Shown: in pieces, positions 53,332-62,495 of the stretch
Numbering within the stretch: the first letter of the stretch is position 1
Layout of the letters: the number at the start of each line of letters is the position of its first letter
From: Candidatus Haliotispira prima
GTDB taxonomy: Bacteria > Spirochaetota > Spirochaetia > SP-2023
DNA: 64,000 bases
NCBI GenBank assembly: GCA_029867005.1
Contig: CP123443.1
Coordinates: 2,604,001-2,668,000, forward strand
Direction: 5' to 3'
Notes under the pieces: model-generated
Told to the model about the DNA's origin: nothing
The model's database searches: none
Seen by the model: the letters and a program-made list of their open reading frames with translations, nothing else
Position numbers and translations under genes: made by a program

Positions 53332-54771
53332 ATGTTTGGGAATAAGCGGAATAAATTCTTGCCCTACGGTCGGCAGTTGCTCGCCGGCACGGAATACCGC
53401 GCCGTGCGGCGCGTGCTCAAAAGCCCCTTTCTGACGCAGGGCCCCTGCGTAGAACGCTTTGAAGAGGCCCTGAGAAAATTGACCGGAGCCCCCTATGCCG
53501 TGGCCGTGGCCAATGGCACAATGGCCCTGGATTTGGCCGTTCGTGCCGTCAAAATGCAGTGCGGTCTGAAGGAAGGTGCCCTGGCACTGACCACACCCAA
53601 CACTTTTGTGGCCAGCAGTAACGCCCTGCTTTACAACCAGCTGACACCGTTGTTCTGCGATATTTCTCCGGAGACGTACAACCTGAGTCTGAGCAAGGCA
53701 GAGCGTTTATTGGCCCGGCATAACGGTGAGGACAGCGATTCCCAAAAACCAATTGAATTGTTGCTGCCCGTGCATTTTGCCGGCGAACCATTGGATATGG
53801 CTCGGTTATCGCGGTTAGCCCAGGAATATGCCTCCGAGACAAAGGCCGGAAAGCAAGCCGGGCCGGATGCCCCGGGAACCGCAAATGTATCCCTAAACCG
53901 GACAGATGAGAACGATGGGACGCGCGCGGCGGAAACGGTCTCGGGACAAATGAGCGAAGGAGCACCGCAATCTAAAAGGCCCTTGCCCATCATTGAGGAT
54001 GCTGCCCATGCTTTGGGTTCCTACTATGCCGAAGGGGACTGGCATAAAGGAAAGGCTGGGGCGGAGGGGGCCAATGCGGTCGGTTCCTGTGTCTACAGCG
54101 ATGCCTGCTGTTTTTCGTTTCACCCGGTGAAGACGGTTACCACGGGAGAAGGCGGGGCCATTACCTGCCGTGACCCGCAACTGCATGAAATTCTGCTGTT
54201 GCTGCGGAATCATGGTATTGCCCGCGACCCCGAGTTTTGGCTGAATGCGGCAGAGAATTGCGAAGGTGTTGACCTGAACCTGCCCGGGCGGACTGAAACA
54301 CCCATGTGGTATTACGAGATGCAGGCACTGGGGTACAACGCCCGACTCAGTGATATTCATGCGGCCGTGGGTATTGAGCAGTTGCGCCGGCTGAGAGGCT
54401 TTTCCCGGCGGCGCAGGGACCTCGCATTGCGGTACGACAGGGCTTTCCGGGATGTGAGCTGGATGCGGGTACCGCAGATAAGTGGTACGGCCTGTCTCCA
54501 TCTTTACGTGGTGCAGATTGACTTTGCCTATCTGCGTCTGAGCCGAAATGCGGTAATGCGCGAATTGCGGGCGCAGGGTATCGGCAGTCAGGTACACTAC
54601 ATCCCGATACCGATGCAGCCTTTCTATCGACACTTGGGCTACAACATGGCCGGGCTGGAAAATACGTGGAATTACTACGGCGGGGCTCTGTCCCTGCCTC
54701 TCTATCCGGGCCTGCGGCTCGGGGAACAGGAACGTGTCATTCGTGCCGTCTGCCGCTTGGCCGAACTGTAA
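53332..54771 (+). CDS. pseC: PseC aminotransferase (DegT/DnrJ family)
   Basis: 479 residues, longer than usual (~380). LPYGRQLLAGTEYRAV and VANGTMALDLAV at the N-terminus, and the PLP Lys in CFSFHPVKTVTTGEGG. A low-complexity insertion (about residues 165-215) sits before the conserved PIIEDAAHALG. C-terminal GIGSQVHYIPIPMQPFYR is typical. Transfers an amino group to the C4 keto of the PseB product. Starts 17 bp after pseB. Confidence 0.9.
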   Translation: MFGNKRNKFLPYGRQLLAGTEYRAVRRVLKSPFLTQGPCVERFEEALRKLTGAPYAVAVANGTMALDLAVRAVKMQCGLKEGALALTTPNTFVASSNALLYNQLTPLFCDISPETYNLSLSKAERLLARHNGEDSDSQKPIELLLPVHFAGEPLDMARLSRLAQEYASETKAGKQAGPDAPGTANVSLNRTDENDGTRAAETVSGQMSEGAPQSKRPLPIIEDAAHALGSYYAEGDWHKGKAGAEGANAVGSCVYSDACCFSFHPVKTVTTGEGGAITCRDPQLHEILLLLRNHGIARDPEFWLNAAENCEGVDLNLPGRTETPMWYYEMQALGYNARLSDIHAAVGIEQLRRLRGFSRRRRDLALRYDRAFRDVSWMRVPQISGTACLHLYVVQIDFAYLRLSRNAVMRELRAQGIGSQVHYIPIPMQPFYRHLGYNMAGLENTWNYYGGALSLPLYPGLRLGEQERVIRAVCRLAEL

Positions 54772-54819
54772 GCCCGAAAGAGCGGAGCTTGCAATAAGAC
54801 TCCCAAAACAGGGCATGCA

Positions 54820-56328
54820 ATGAGACGGCAAGGGAATATTCAGCCGCCCTCGGCCCTGCTGGTCTGCGATTCCGGCCGGGATGAAAGATTAGGTGCGGAC
54901 ATTGGACAGGGCCACCTGTTTCGTTGCCGGTCTTTCGCTGCCCATTTGAGAATGCTCGGTTGGAAAGTCTCCCTGCTGGAGTTGCAGCTCCGGCCGGCAC
55001 CGAGAACAAGGCCCATACCCATCAATGTAGAGTTTCCCGGGGAAGAGAAGATCCGGCGGGTGGACGAAGAGCCGAGGCATTACCGCGGCCTCCTTAGTCC
55101 GGAGCAACTGCAAAACTTGGTGAGTTTGACGCAGTTGCCGGGCTGGGAAGAATTTTGTCTGCAAGAAGAGCAGGGCCAAACAAAAAATCAGGTGAGGCCC
55201 CGTTTCCGTTTGCTTGTGCTGGACTCCTATCATTTATCGCCGGCCCTGTACCGGTCCTGTATCACGGAGTTTCCCGAGAGTCGCCTTTTGGCGTTGGATG
55301 ATTTTGAGCGGTTTGCGTATCCGAAGGAATTTTTTGTGTTGCAGGCCACCATACCGCCTGTGGCAACGGACGAAACAGAGAGTGAAGGTTCTGTCCCGAG
55401 GCATTTGCGCGGCTTGGAATACCAAGTGTTGCGCCCGGAGTTCAGCCTGCATTACCACCAAGCTACGGAACGGCAAGACGCGGAGTCGATATTGGGAGAT
55501 TTGAAAGATCACCCCTATGTGCTGTTGGTGCCGGGCAGTGCCTTTTCGGCATCTCAGGTGGAAATCTTTGTTTCCGCGCTGCTGGGGCAGCCGGAATTTG
55601 GCTTTGGGCCGGAGTCGGATACGCGGCTTGCGGTGCTACTGTCTCCGTGTCAAACTCCGTGTCAAACCCCGGGATTGCAAACCCGGGAATTAGATACCGT
55701 AGGGAACCATAAGAAAAGAAAAAAAAGAACAGAACATAGCCAAATAATCCGGCTTAGCGGTTTGAATGCGGCGCAACTGCGGCCTTTGTATCTGGGGGCT
55801 TCGCAGATCTTTTGTGCGGCGGGGCAAAGTCTGTTGGAAGTTCTGGCATTGCGTTCCCCGAAACCGGAGCCGGCTTTACACGAAACTTTACACAGGACTT
55901 TACACGAGACTTGGGAAGAGGCTTCCCCAAAAGCTCCCGAAGAGGCTGTACACGTGAGGCAACCGCAGATTTACTCCCTGCTCAGTGCCGATAATCAGGA
56001 ACCGGCACTGAAGCTTTTGCGGCAGTCGGGAGTAAAATTGCCCTGCATGGATCTGCGTTCTGTTTTAGGCCCGGGGACCGGGGCCGACTCTGTACAGCAA
56101 GGCTTGCAGAAGCTTTTGCAGAAAGAGTTTTCCCGTCTGGCCGCCGGACAGCACGCCCCGTTGCTGCCGAACTCTGCTGTCCGGCGGCTGAGCGATGGTC
56201 TGGCCCTGTCGCGAGTTCTACAGAAAATTGGCCTTTCAGACCTTGAACATAGAGTGCTGCCCTGTGACAATCTCTCTGTTTCCCAATCTCTCTCAACATC
56301 TCCATTCCGTGGCGGAAACGCAGTCTAA
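54820..56328 (+). CDS. pseG: PseG UDP-sugar hydrolase, enlarged
   Basis: 502 residues; typical PseG proteins are ~275-360. Core features: GADIGQGHLFRC (the G-x-GH-x3-R motif), LLVLDSYHL, LLALDDFERFAYP and FCAAGQSLLEVLAL. Removes UDP from UDP-6-deoxy-AltdiNAc. Extra length comes from low-complexity segments, including PCQTPCQTP with a basic KKRKKR run, and a repeated LHETLHRTLHET encoded by near-tandem DNA. No strong ribosome site before ATG 54820. Assigned mainly by motif and operon position. Confidence 0.75.
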   Translation: MRRQGNIQPPSALLVCDSGRDERLGADIGQGHLFRCRSFAAHLRMLGWKVSLLELQLRPAPRTRPIPINVEFPGEEKIRRVDEEPRHYRGLLSPEQLQNLVSLTQLPGWEEFCLQEEQGQTKNQVRPRFRLLVLDSYHLSPALYRSCITEFPESRLLALDDFERFAYPKEFFVLQATIPPVATDETESEGSVPRHLRGLEYQVLRPEFSLHYHQATERQDAESILGDLKDHPYVLLVPGSAFSASQVEIFVSALLGQPEFGFGPESDTRLAVLLSPCQTPCQTPGLQTRELDTVGNHKKRKKRTEHSQIIRLSGLNAAQLRPLYLGASQIFCAAGQSLLEVLALRSPKPEPALHETLHRTLHETWEEASPKAPEEAVHVRQPQIYSLLSADNQEPALKLLRQSGVKLPCMDLRSVLGPGTGADSVQQGLQKLLQKEFSRLAAGQHAPLLPNSAVRRLSDGLALSRVLQKIGLSDLEHRVLPCDNLSVSQSLSTSPFRGGNAV

Positions 56329-56355
56329 ACAGACTCTCTCCGGGGGTATCAGACC

Positions 56356-57228
56356 ATGAGTTCCGGCAAAAAAACTGTAGTATTCCGTCCTGCGCGCAGG
56401 GTCTCCAAGGCCTCCGCTGAAGGTTCCTCCTCCGCGATGTCTGAAACCAAAGACAGGGGCCGGGCCCCGGTACGGAAGAGTGGCTTGCCTGTCATGCCCA
56501 CGGCATTGCGTATTTGGCAGCATTCTCGCCTGATACGGCTCTCCGAGCTGGGAGAGGATTTACAGGATCGTGTTCTGATTTTGCGCAACCACCCGGATGT
56601 CTGCGCCATGTCTCACAACCGGAACCTGATCAGTTATGCGGCCCATCAAGATTATTTGCGGGAGTTGCAACGCCACCGGCCTAAGTTTGACTGCTGCGTC
56701 CTGTTTTGTGATGCCATTTCTTTGCTCCAGGAAAACACCTTGTTCGATAAGTACCTGGATGCCCGGGTCAAGGATGCGGCCGGCAGTCTGAAAGTGCTGC
56801 GGCCCATCATTGGGGTGGTCAGCATTGATATGCGCATTGCCGGACGGCCTTTGTTGGGCCTGTACAAAAACCTGTATCATTACCCGCACATCCGGTTAGG
56901 CCGGGCCCTGCTTTTTGCCGCGATGCTGCGTGCCGGTGATTTGGGCTTACGCGAAATATTTATGGAGTGCTACAGCCGGAACGGGGCTTTGCAAAAGCTG
57001 GCCCGCCAGTTGGGCTTTCTGCCCGAGAGTGCGGCGGACCGGACGAGAAGGGGCAGCCCGTCTCTTTCTCCGGACAGGGATGAGCGCGGTCAATTACTTT
57101 GTTATCAGCGTTATTTACCCAGTAGCAGGAATTTATTGCAAGACCCTCTGTTTGCCGATTTTGCGGAACTGCGGCGAGAGTCAGCCTCTCTGGAAGTGCC
57201 TTCCGGCGTGCTTGGTCGCTTGCGTTAA
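56356..57228 (+). CDS. pseH: PseH GNAT N-acetyltransferase, N-terminally extended
   Basis: 290 residues; typical PseH is about 160-200. The first ~55 residues are a basic, serine-rich extension, then the GNAT core begins at RLIRLSELGEDLQDRVLILRNHPDVC. MRIAGRPLLGLYK and the EIFMECYSRNGALQKLARQLGF acetyl-CoA region are recognisable. Acetylates the 4-amino group of the Pse precursor. Position between pseG and pseI supports the call. Confidence 0.8.
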   Translation: MSSGKKTVVFRPARRVSKASAEGSSSAMSETKDRGRAPVRKSGLPVMPTALRIWQHSRLIRLSELGEDLQDRVLILRNHPDVCAMSHNRNLISYAAHQDYLRELQRHRPKFDCCVLFCDAISLLQENTLFDKYLDARVKDAAGSLKVLRPIIGVVSIDMRIAGRPLLGLYKNLYHYPHIRLGRALLFAAMLRAGDLGLREIFMECYSRNGALQKLARQLGFLPESAADRTRRGSPSLSPDRDERGQLLCYQRYLPSSRNLLQDPLFADFAELRRESASLEVPSGVLGRLR

Positions 57229-57269
57229 GGTTTTTTGGCCGCACGGCAGGCAGAAATAAGGGGACGAAA

Positions 57270-58637
57270 ATGACGGAAGGCTACCAAAATCTGCGAAATC
57301 ACCGACCGCTGCGCCCTCCCCAGACGCACAGGCCGGCGGAAGAAGAGTTAAAGCAGGAGCTGAAACAAGATTTGCATCAGGCACCCGGACAGGAACCGAA
57401 GCAGCAGGCGGCTGTGACGCAAGGTTTGGCAGGCTCTGAGCCGGGGCATTCGGAGCAAGCCAAGGCAGAAAAACACGCCGAGGTAAACGCAGAAGAACAT
57501 GCGGAGAAACACGAGCAGGTAAACGGGCAGGAAACAGGGCCTGTCCAAGCGGGGGAAGAACAGAGGCCAGAGGAAAAGACCGCCACCAAAAAAGTCGATA
57601 TTGTCGCCGAGCTGTCGGCCAATCACAGGCAGGACCTGGACTTGGCTTTTCGCACCTTGCGGGCCATGGCTGAGGCGGGGGCCGATGCCATTAAATTGCA
57701 ATCCTATGATTCGCAGAGTCTGACTTTGCCGTTAGACCGGCCTCCTTTTATTATTGAGAGTGATACGAAGTCTGCCGGGCCTGTCGGCCCTTGGGATGGC
57801 CGTTCGTTCTATTCGCTGTACGAAGAGGCTGCTATGCCTTGGGCTTGGCATAAGCCGTTGTACAAATTGGCCGCCCGGCTCGGCCTGCCGATTTTTTCCA
57901 CGCCCTTTTGTCCGCGCGGGGTGGATTTTCTGGAGCAATTGGAAACACCGTGCTACAAGATTGCTTCGTTCGAGATTGGGCACTTGGAGCTGGTGCGCCG
58001 GGTGGCGGCAACCGGCAAGCCGATCATCGTTTCGCTGGGCATTGCCGGGTTTGCTGACATCGAGCGTTTTTTGGAGGTCTGTGAGGCGGAGGGAAACAGC
58101 AATGTCACTTTGTTGCAATGCACCTCGGCCTATCCGGCCTCGCCGGCGGAGGCCAACCTGGCCATGCTGCCGCATCTCAAATCGACTTTTGGTTGCCGGG
58201 TGGGGCTCAGCGACCACACTCCGGGCTCTGCGGTGGCGGTGGCCGCCGTGGCCTTGGGGGCAGAATTGATCGAGAAACATTTTATTTTGTCCCGGGATCT
58301 TGGCGGCCCGGATGCCGGTTTTTCCATGGAACCGGCAGAGTTTGGGGCCATGGTTGCCAATATTCGCACGGCGGAAGCGGCCATCGGCCGGGTGGACTAC
58401 CGTCTGACCGAGAAAAAACAGGCTTCCCGATACTTTGGCCGGGCTATCTTTGTGTTGCGTGATCTGCGGGCGGGCGACATTTTGCGGCGCGAGGACGTGT
58501 CTGTGTTGCGGCCCTGCCCATCGGGTGCCATCGAGCCTTGGGAACTGGAGCGGTTATTGGGTAGCCGCCTGCACTGTGATGTCAGCTACGGAACGGCCTT
58601 AAAATGGCACATGTTAGCGTTCTCCGAAGATTCTTAG
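57270..58637 (+). CDS. pseI: Pseudaminic acid synthase PseI (NeuB family), N-terminally extended
   Basis: 455 residues; typical members ~340-350. The first ~110 residues are an E/Q/K/A-rich low-complexity extension. The NeuB TIM barrel starts at VDIVAELSANHRQDLDLA and includes AGADAIKLQSYDSQS, FSTPFCPRGVDFLE, YKIASFEIGHLELV, QCTSAYPA, GLSDHTPGS and EKHFILSRDLGGPDAGFS. A C-terminal SAF domain begins near GRAIFVLRDLRAGDIL. Condenses the 6-deoxy-AltdiNAc sugar with phosphoenolpyruvate. pseF is not found downstream. Confidence 0.92.
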   Translation: MTEGYQNLRNHRPLRPPQTHRPAEEELKQELKQDLHQAPGQEPKQQAAVTQGLAGSEPGHSEQAKAEKHAEVNAEEHAEKHEQVNGQETGPVQAGEEQRPEEKTATKKVDIVAELSANHRQDLDLAFRTLRAMAEAGADAIKLQSYDSQSLTLPLDRPPFIIESDTKSAGPVGPWDGRSFYSLYEEAAMPWAWHKPLYKLAARLGLPIFSTPFCPRGVDFLEQLETPCYKIASFEIGHLELVRRVAATGKPIIVSLGIAGFADIERFLEVCEAEGNSNVTLLQCTSAYPASPAEANLAMLPHLKSTFGCRVGLSDHTPGSAVAVAAVALGAELIEKHFILSRDLGGPDAGFSMEPAEFGAMVANIRTAEAAIGRVDYRLTEKKQASRYFGRAIFVLRDLRAGDILRREDVSVLRPCPSGAIEPWELERLLGSRLHCDVSYGTALKWHMLAFSEDS

Positions 58638-58722
58638 GCAAGAAGAAAACCGATTATGCGTTTTTATTTATGATGCGCAAAGGCCCTTCTCTAAAGGCCA
58701 AAACCCCCGCTACATCAAAGCA

Positions 58723-59766
58723 TTACGGACTACTGTAACGTGTTAGAGGTGCTGTAAGTATAACGAACCTACTAAGATTTGCCGCTTCCAATTGGATAGC
58801 CGCTCCGGATATTGTTCTTGTATCATCGGCAGCTATTACATAGTGATAATTAGGATATGTGGAAGAATGAGGATAGCTTCCTCCCAGTTCTACTATATTG
58901 AAAAGGAAGTTTGGGTCAGCTATTACATTACCAATCGAAGAACTTCCTATACTATGAGAAAGAGTGTTAATTGTCGTGCGGGCAGTAAGTACTATACTAG
59001 TAGGATTAAGGTTCAATTTTGTATAAGCGACAAAAACACCATATTGATTTTCACTATATCCCCACTCCGAAAGGCTTCCGACAAACTGCTCGTTTGTCCA
59101 CGCATTATCCCATACGGCATCCCCTGCGGGGGGTAGCACAGCGGTGGTAAATGGCAGGGCTATTACATCATTATTCAGGCTGGCCCCCTCAACGGTGGTT
59201 CCGGACGGAATGGCATTGGTCTCAAAAAACAAATACAGTTTGTATTGGGTGTTGGTGGTAAGAACATCGGCCAGAGTAAGACCATCCGCAAAATTACTGC
59301 CATAGTGTTGACTGATACTGAATTTGCGTGGACTGCCGGCCGTAATAGCAAGGCTGACATAACCCGCACTGGCTTCGGCCTCTGCCTTGGTGGGAACCGC
59401 TTCCGTAGCTAAGCGAATAACGGCCCCTATGGTGGTAATGGCAAAGCTACTGCTCATTTCCAACTGTACGGAAGATACCACAGCAGTGGTAGAAAAGGAC
59501 ATCCTGGGTTTTGCCGGAGGGGCCGCAGGGGGGTCATCCCCAGTGTCCGAGATGGGGGTACAGGCAAGGAAAGACGTGCCCAAAACGGACAGAAAAAGTA
59601 GTGGTAAAAGACAATAAAAAAAGGAATAAAAAGGTTTGAAACAGTTTGGGAGAGAATGTAGTAGATGCTTACTTTCTAAAGTAGTGTGATATTGGATATT
59701 GGATATTGGATATTGGATATTATACTGTTTGTCGGCGTGCCGGTCAATATGCTGTTTTGGTTTTTC
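58723..59766 (-). CDS. Surface lipoprotein, minus-strand copy E (start out of frame)
   Basis: Lipobox TSFLAC (Cys codon 206 nt after the leader ATG at 59768). The only conventional in-frame start is TTG 59583, seven codons before the Cys and too late for a signal peptide. The mature part begins TPISDTGDD and has the family domain (AVIRLATEAVP, AGSPRKFSISQHYG, YKLYLFFE, LPFTTAVLPPAGD). Homologous to the plus-strand copies but a separate subfamily without the Flg_new repeat. C-terminal ~90 residues vary between copies. Confidence 0.7.
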   Translation of the reverse strand, partial: EKPKQHIDRHADKQYNIQYPISNIQYHTTLESKHLLHSLPNCFKPFYSFFYCLLPLLFLSVLGTSFLACTPISDTGDDPPAAPPAKPRMSFSTTAVVSSVQLEMSSSFAITTIGAVIRLATEAVPTKAEAEASAGYVSLAITAGSPRKFSISQHYGSNFADGLTLADVLTTNTQYKLYLFFETNAIPSGTTVEGASLNNDVIALPFTTAVLPPAGDAVWDNAWTNEQFVGSLSEWGYSENQYGVFVAYTKLNLNPTSIVLTARTTINTLSHSIGSSSIGNVIADPNFLFNIVELGGSYPHSSTYPNYHYVIAADDTRTISGAAIQLEAANLSRFVILTAPLTRYSSP

Positions 59767-59768
59767 AT
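59676..59768 (-). CDS. 30-codon leader ORF of copy E
   Basis: ATG at 59768 after AGAGGAG. Reads MKNQNSILTGTPTNS..., four AATATCC units plus AATATCA, then TAG (59676-59678). Same 30-codon length and +2 offset as in the plus-strand copies. Confidence 0.55.
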   Translation of the reverse strand: MKNQNSILTGTPTNSIISNIQYPISNITLL

Positions 59769-59821
59769 GGGGGTGCTCCTCTGGTCAAATGGGCAAATGG
59801 GCAAAATTGGCTTGCAGATTT

Positions 59822-59850
59822 ATTGTATGTTCATTTAGGAGATTTGACAA
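59822..59850 (-). promoter_or_regulatory. Promoter of copy E
   Basis: Minus-strand TTGTCA (59845-59850), 17-bp spacer, TACAAT (59822-59827). Five of six matches at each element. Confidence 0.7.
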
Positions 59851-59867
59851 GAGGGGGGAGACAGACC

Positions 59868-59960
59868 ACCCCTGCCCCTCCAAAGGAGGGGAATTGACCA
59901 CCCCTGCCCCTCCAACGGAGGGGGATTGACCACCCCCGACCCCTCCAGCGGAGGGGAATT
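59868..59960. repeat. 32-bp GC-rich hairpin repeat, three units
   Basis: Three hairpins of the form CCCCTCC-n3-GGAGGGG joined by AATTGACCACCCC(T/C)G(C/A). The same element occurs twice at about 61158-61215 and once at 63624-63650, always upstream of a lipoprotein promoter. May act as terminators for the preceding gene on the minus strand. Confidence 0.75.
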
Positions 59961-60028
59961 ACAATGTTTCGTCTAAGGGCCTTTTCGTGGTTTCTACAAC
60001 TAAAAGAGACTCCGGCTAAGAAAAACCA

Positions 60029-61057
60029 TTACGGACTACTATAGCGCGTGAGGATTGCTCTGAAACGAATATCTTCGGTACCATCTGTAACGTCAAATCT
60101 GAAACTCTTCCCTGATATTTTCTCTGTATCATCAGCACTTATCATAATATAGTAGTTATCTCCGTCAGGATAGCTACCGCCCAGTTTCGGCAGATCGAAA
60201 AGAACTCCTATACCAGGATCAGCTAAATCCAACGCAAAGCTTCCCAAGTCTTGTAACCTTGTATTATTTGTTGTACGACTAGTTAATCCAACACTAATAA
60301 AAGAAAGATTAATTTTTGTATAAGCGACAAAGACCCCCTTTTGATTTTCACTGTATCCCCACTCGGGAAGGCTTCCCACAAACTGATTGCTTGTCCACGC
60401 ATTATTCCATACGGCATCCCCTGCAAGAGGGAGCACAGCGGTTGTAAATGACAGAACCACGACATCATTATTGAGGGTGGCCCCCTCAACAGTGGTTTCC
60501 GATGGAATAGCGTTGGTCTCAAAAAACAGATACAGCTTGTATTGGGTATTGGCGGTAAGGACATCGGTCAGAGTGAGCCCATCCGTAAAATCACTGCCAT
60601 AGTGTTGGCTGATACTGAATTTGCGTGGACTGCCGGCCGGAATGGCAAGGCTAACATAACCCGCATTGGCTTCGGCCTCTGTCTTGGTGGGGGCCGCCTC
60701 CGTAGCTAAGCGAATAACGGCCCCTATGGTGGTAATGGCAAAGCTACTGCTCATTTCCAACTGTGCGGAAGATACCACAGCGGTGGCAGAAAAGGACATG
60801 GTGGGTTTGACAGCCGCAGGCGGGTCATCACCGGTGTCAGAGATCGGGGTACAGGCAAGGAAAGACGTGCCCAAAACGGACAGAAAAAATAGTGGTAAAA
60901 GACTATAGAAAAATGAATAAAAAGGCTTGAAACGGTTTGAGAGAGAATGTAGTAGATGCTTGTTTTCTAAAGTAGTGTGATATTGGATATTGGATATTGG
61001 ATATTGGATATTGTACTGTTTGCCGGCGTGCCGGTCAATATGCTGTTTTGGTTTTTC
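60029..61057 (-). CDS. Surface lipoprotein, copy F (start out of frame)
   Basis: Same architecture as copy E: TSFLAC lipobox and 206 nt from leader ATG (61059) to the Cys codon. The N-terminal two-thirds is almost identical to copy E, while the C-terminal third (INLSFISVGLTSRTTNNT onward) is different. Ends TRYSSP like copies E, G and H. Confidence 0.7.
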   Translation of the reverse strand, partial: EKPKQHIDRHAGKQYNIQYPISNIQYHTTLENKHLLHSLSNRFKPFYSFFYSLLPLFFLSVLGTSFLACTPISDTGDDPPAAVKPTMSFSATAVVSSAQLEMSSSFAITTIGAVIRLATEAAPTKTEAEANAGYVSLAIPAGSPRKFSISQHYGSDFTDGLTLTDVLTANTQYKLYLFFETNAIPSETTVEGATLNNDVVVLSFTTAVLPLAGDAVWNNAWTSNQFVGSLPEWGYSENQKGVFVAYTKINLSFISVGLTSRTTNNTRLQDLGSFALDLADPGIGVLFDLPKLGGSYPDGDNYYIMISADDTEKISGKSFRFDVTDGTEDIRFRAILTRYSSP

Positions 61058-61059
61058 AT
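60967..61059 (-). CDS. 30-codon leader ORF of copy F
   Basis: Same leader with the CCGGCACGCCGG palindrome and heptamers. Promoter at 61113-61141: TTGCCA (61136-61141), 17-bp spacer, TACAAT (61113-61118). Confidence 0.55.
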   Translation of the reverse strand: MKNQNSILTGTPANSTISNIQYPISNITLL

Positions 61060-61154
61060 GGGGGTGCTCCTCTGGTCAAATGGGCAAATGGGCAAAATTA
61101 GTTTGCAGATTTATTGTATGTTCATTTAGGAGATTTGGCAAGGGGGAGGACAAA

Positions 61155-61215
61155 CCACCCCTGCCCCTCCATTGGAGGGGAATTGACCACCCCCGACCCC
61201 TCCAGCGGAGGGGAA
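61155..61215. repeat. 32-bp GC-rich hairpin repeat, two units
   Basis: Two CCCCTCC/GGAGGGG hairpins (loops ATT and AGC) with the same linker as at 59868-59960. Confidence 0.75.
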
Positions 61216-61308
61216 TTACAATGTTCCGTCTAATGGCCTTTTCGTGGTTTTCGTGATTCCTGCAACGAAAAGAGACTCCGCTTAGAGCAACGGCCAAGAA
61301 AAATACGA

Positions 61309-62337
61309 TTACGGACTACTATAGCGCGTGAGGGTTCCCAGGGTACGAACTATTGTCAAACCATCTGTAATTTCTAATTGGAAAGCCGTTCCCACTATTT
61401 TTCTTGTGTCATCAGCACTTACTATATAGTAGTAATTATCTGTATCAGGATAGCTGCCACCGATTTTAAGTATATTAAAAAGAAAGCCTGATTTAGGCAC
61501 TATACTACCAAGTGTAAAACTACCTAAGCCTTGTAACCATACATTATCTGTTGTGCGGCTAGAAAGGGCAGCAGTAGTAAAATCAATATTAGATTTTATA
61601 TAAGTCACAAAAACACCCTTTTGATTTTCGCTATATCCCCACTCGAGAAGGCTTCCCACAAACTGATTGTTTGTCCATGCATTATTCCATACGGAATCTC
61701 CTGCGGGGGGTAGCGTAGCGGTGGTAAATGGCAGGGCTATTACATCATTATTCAGGGTCGCCCCCTCAACAATGGTTTCAGACGGAATAGTACCGGTTTC
61801 AAAAAACAAGTACAGCTTGTATTGGCTGTCGGCGGTAAGAACATCGGCCAGAGTGAGTCCATCCGCAAAATTACTGCCATAGTGTTGGCTGATACTGAAT
61901 TTGCGTGGACTGCCGGCCGCAATGGCAAGGCTAACATAACCCGGACTGGCTTCGGCCTCTGTCTTGGTGGGGGCCGCCTCCGTAGCTAAGCGAATAACGG
62001 CCCCTATGGTGCTGATGGCAAAGCTGCTGCTCATTTCCAATTGCATGGAAGATACCACAGCGGTGGCAGAAAAGGACATGGTGGGTTTGACAGCCGCAGG
62101 CGGGTCATCGCCGGTGTCAGAGATTGGGGTACAGGCAAGGAAAGACGTGCCCAAAACAGACAGAAAAAATAGTGGTAAAAGACGATAGAGAAATAAATAA
62201 AAAGGCTTGAAACGGTTTAGAAGAGAATGTAGTAGATGCTTGTTTTCTAAAGTAGTGTGATATTGGATATTGGATATTGGATATTGGATATTGTACTGCT
62301 GATACTGAGGTCAGTCAATATGTTGTTTTGCCTTTTC
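61309..62337 (-). CDS. Surface lipoprotein, copy G (start out of frame, leader diverged)
   Basis: Same lipoprotein body. The lipoprotein frame is open only after the heptamers: upstream, within the leader, it meets TGA at 'GAC TGA CCT'. So in this copy the lipoprotein cannot be reached by shifting frame at the leader's first A-run; the switch must be in or after the repeat tract. C-terminus (AFQLEITDGLTIVRTL) resembles the truncated copy I more than F or H. Confidence 0.7.
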
Positions 62338-62339
62338 AT
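62247..62339 (-). CDS. 30-codon leader ORF of copy G (substituted, same length)
   Basis: ATG at 62339 after GCAGGAG. Reads MKRQNNILTDLSISS...: the palindrome is lost and many bases differ, yet length and frame are unchanged and the ATG frame remains open to the TAG. Promoter TTGCCA (62400-62405), 17-bp spacer, TACAAT (62377-62382). Confidence 0.55.
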   Translation of the reverse strand: MKRQNNILTDLSISSTISNIQYPISNITLL

Positions 62340-62429
62340 AAGTGCACTCCTGCAAGTTGGTCTGGATTCTGGGTTGATTGTATATTCGTTTAGGAAATTT
62401 GGCAAGGGGGGGGCTTTTTTTGCAAGAGA

Positions 62430-62469
62430 CCTGTTGTAGAAACGTGTTATAACGTGTCTCTACAACAGG
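62430..62469. repeat. Inverted repeat upstream of copy G promoter
   Basis: CCTGTTGTAGA (62430-62440) pairs with TCTACAACAGG (62459-62469), with a partly self-complementary centre. It takes the place of the 32-bp GC-rich hairpins found at the other copies. Confidence 0.7.
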
Positions 62470-62495
62470 CTATGTGTAACGGGCCAAAACTACCG

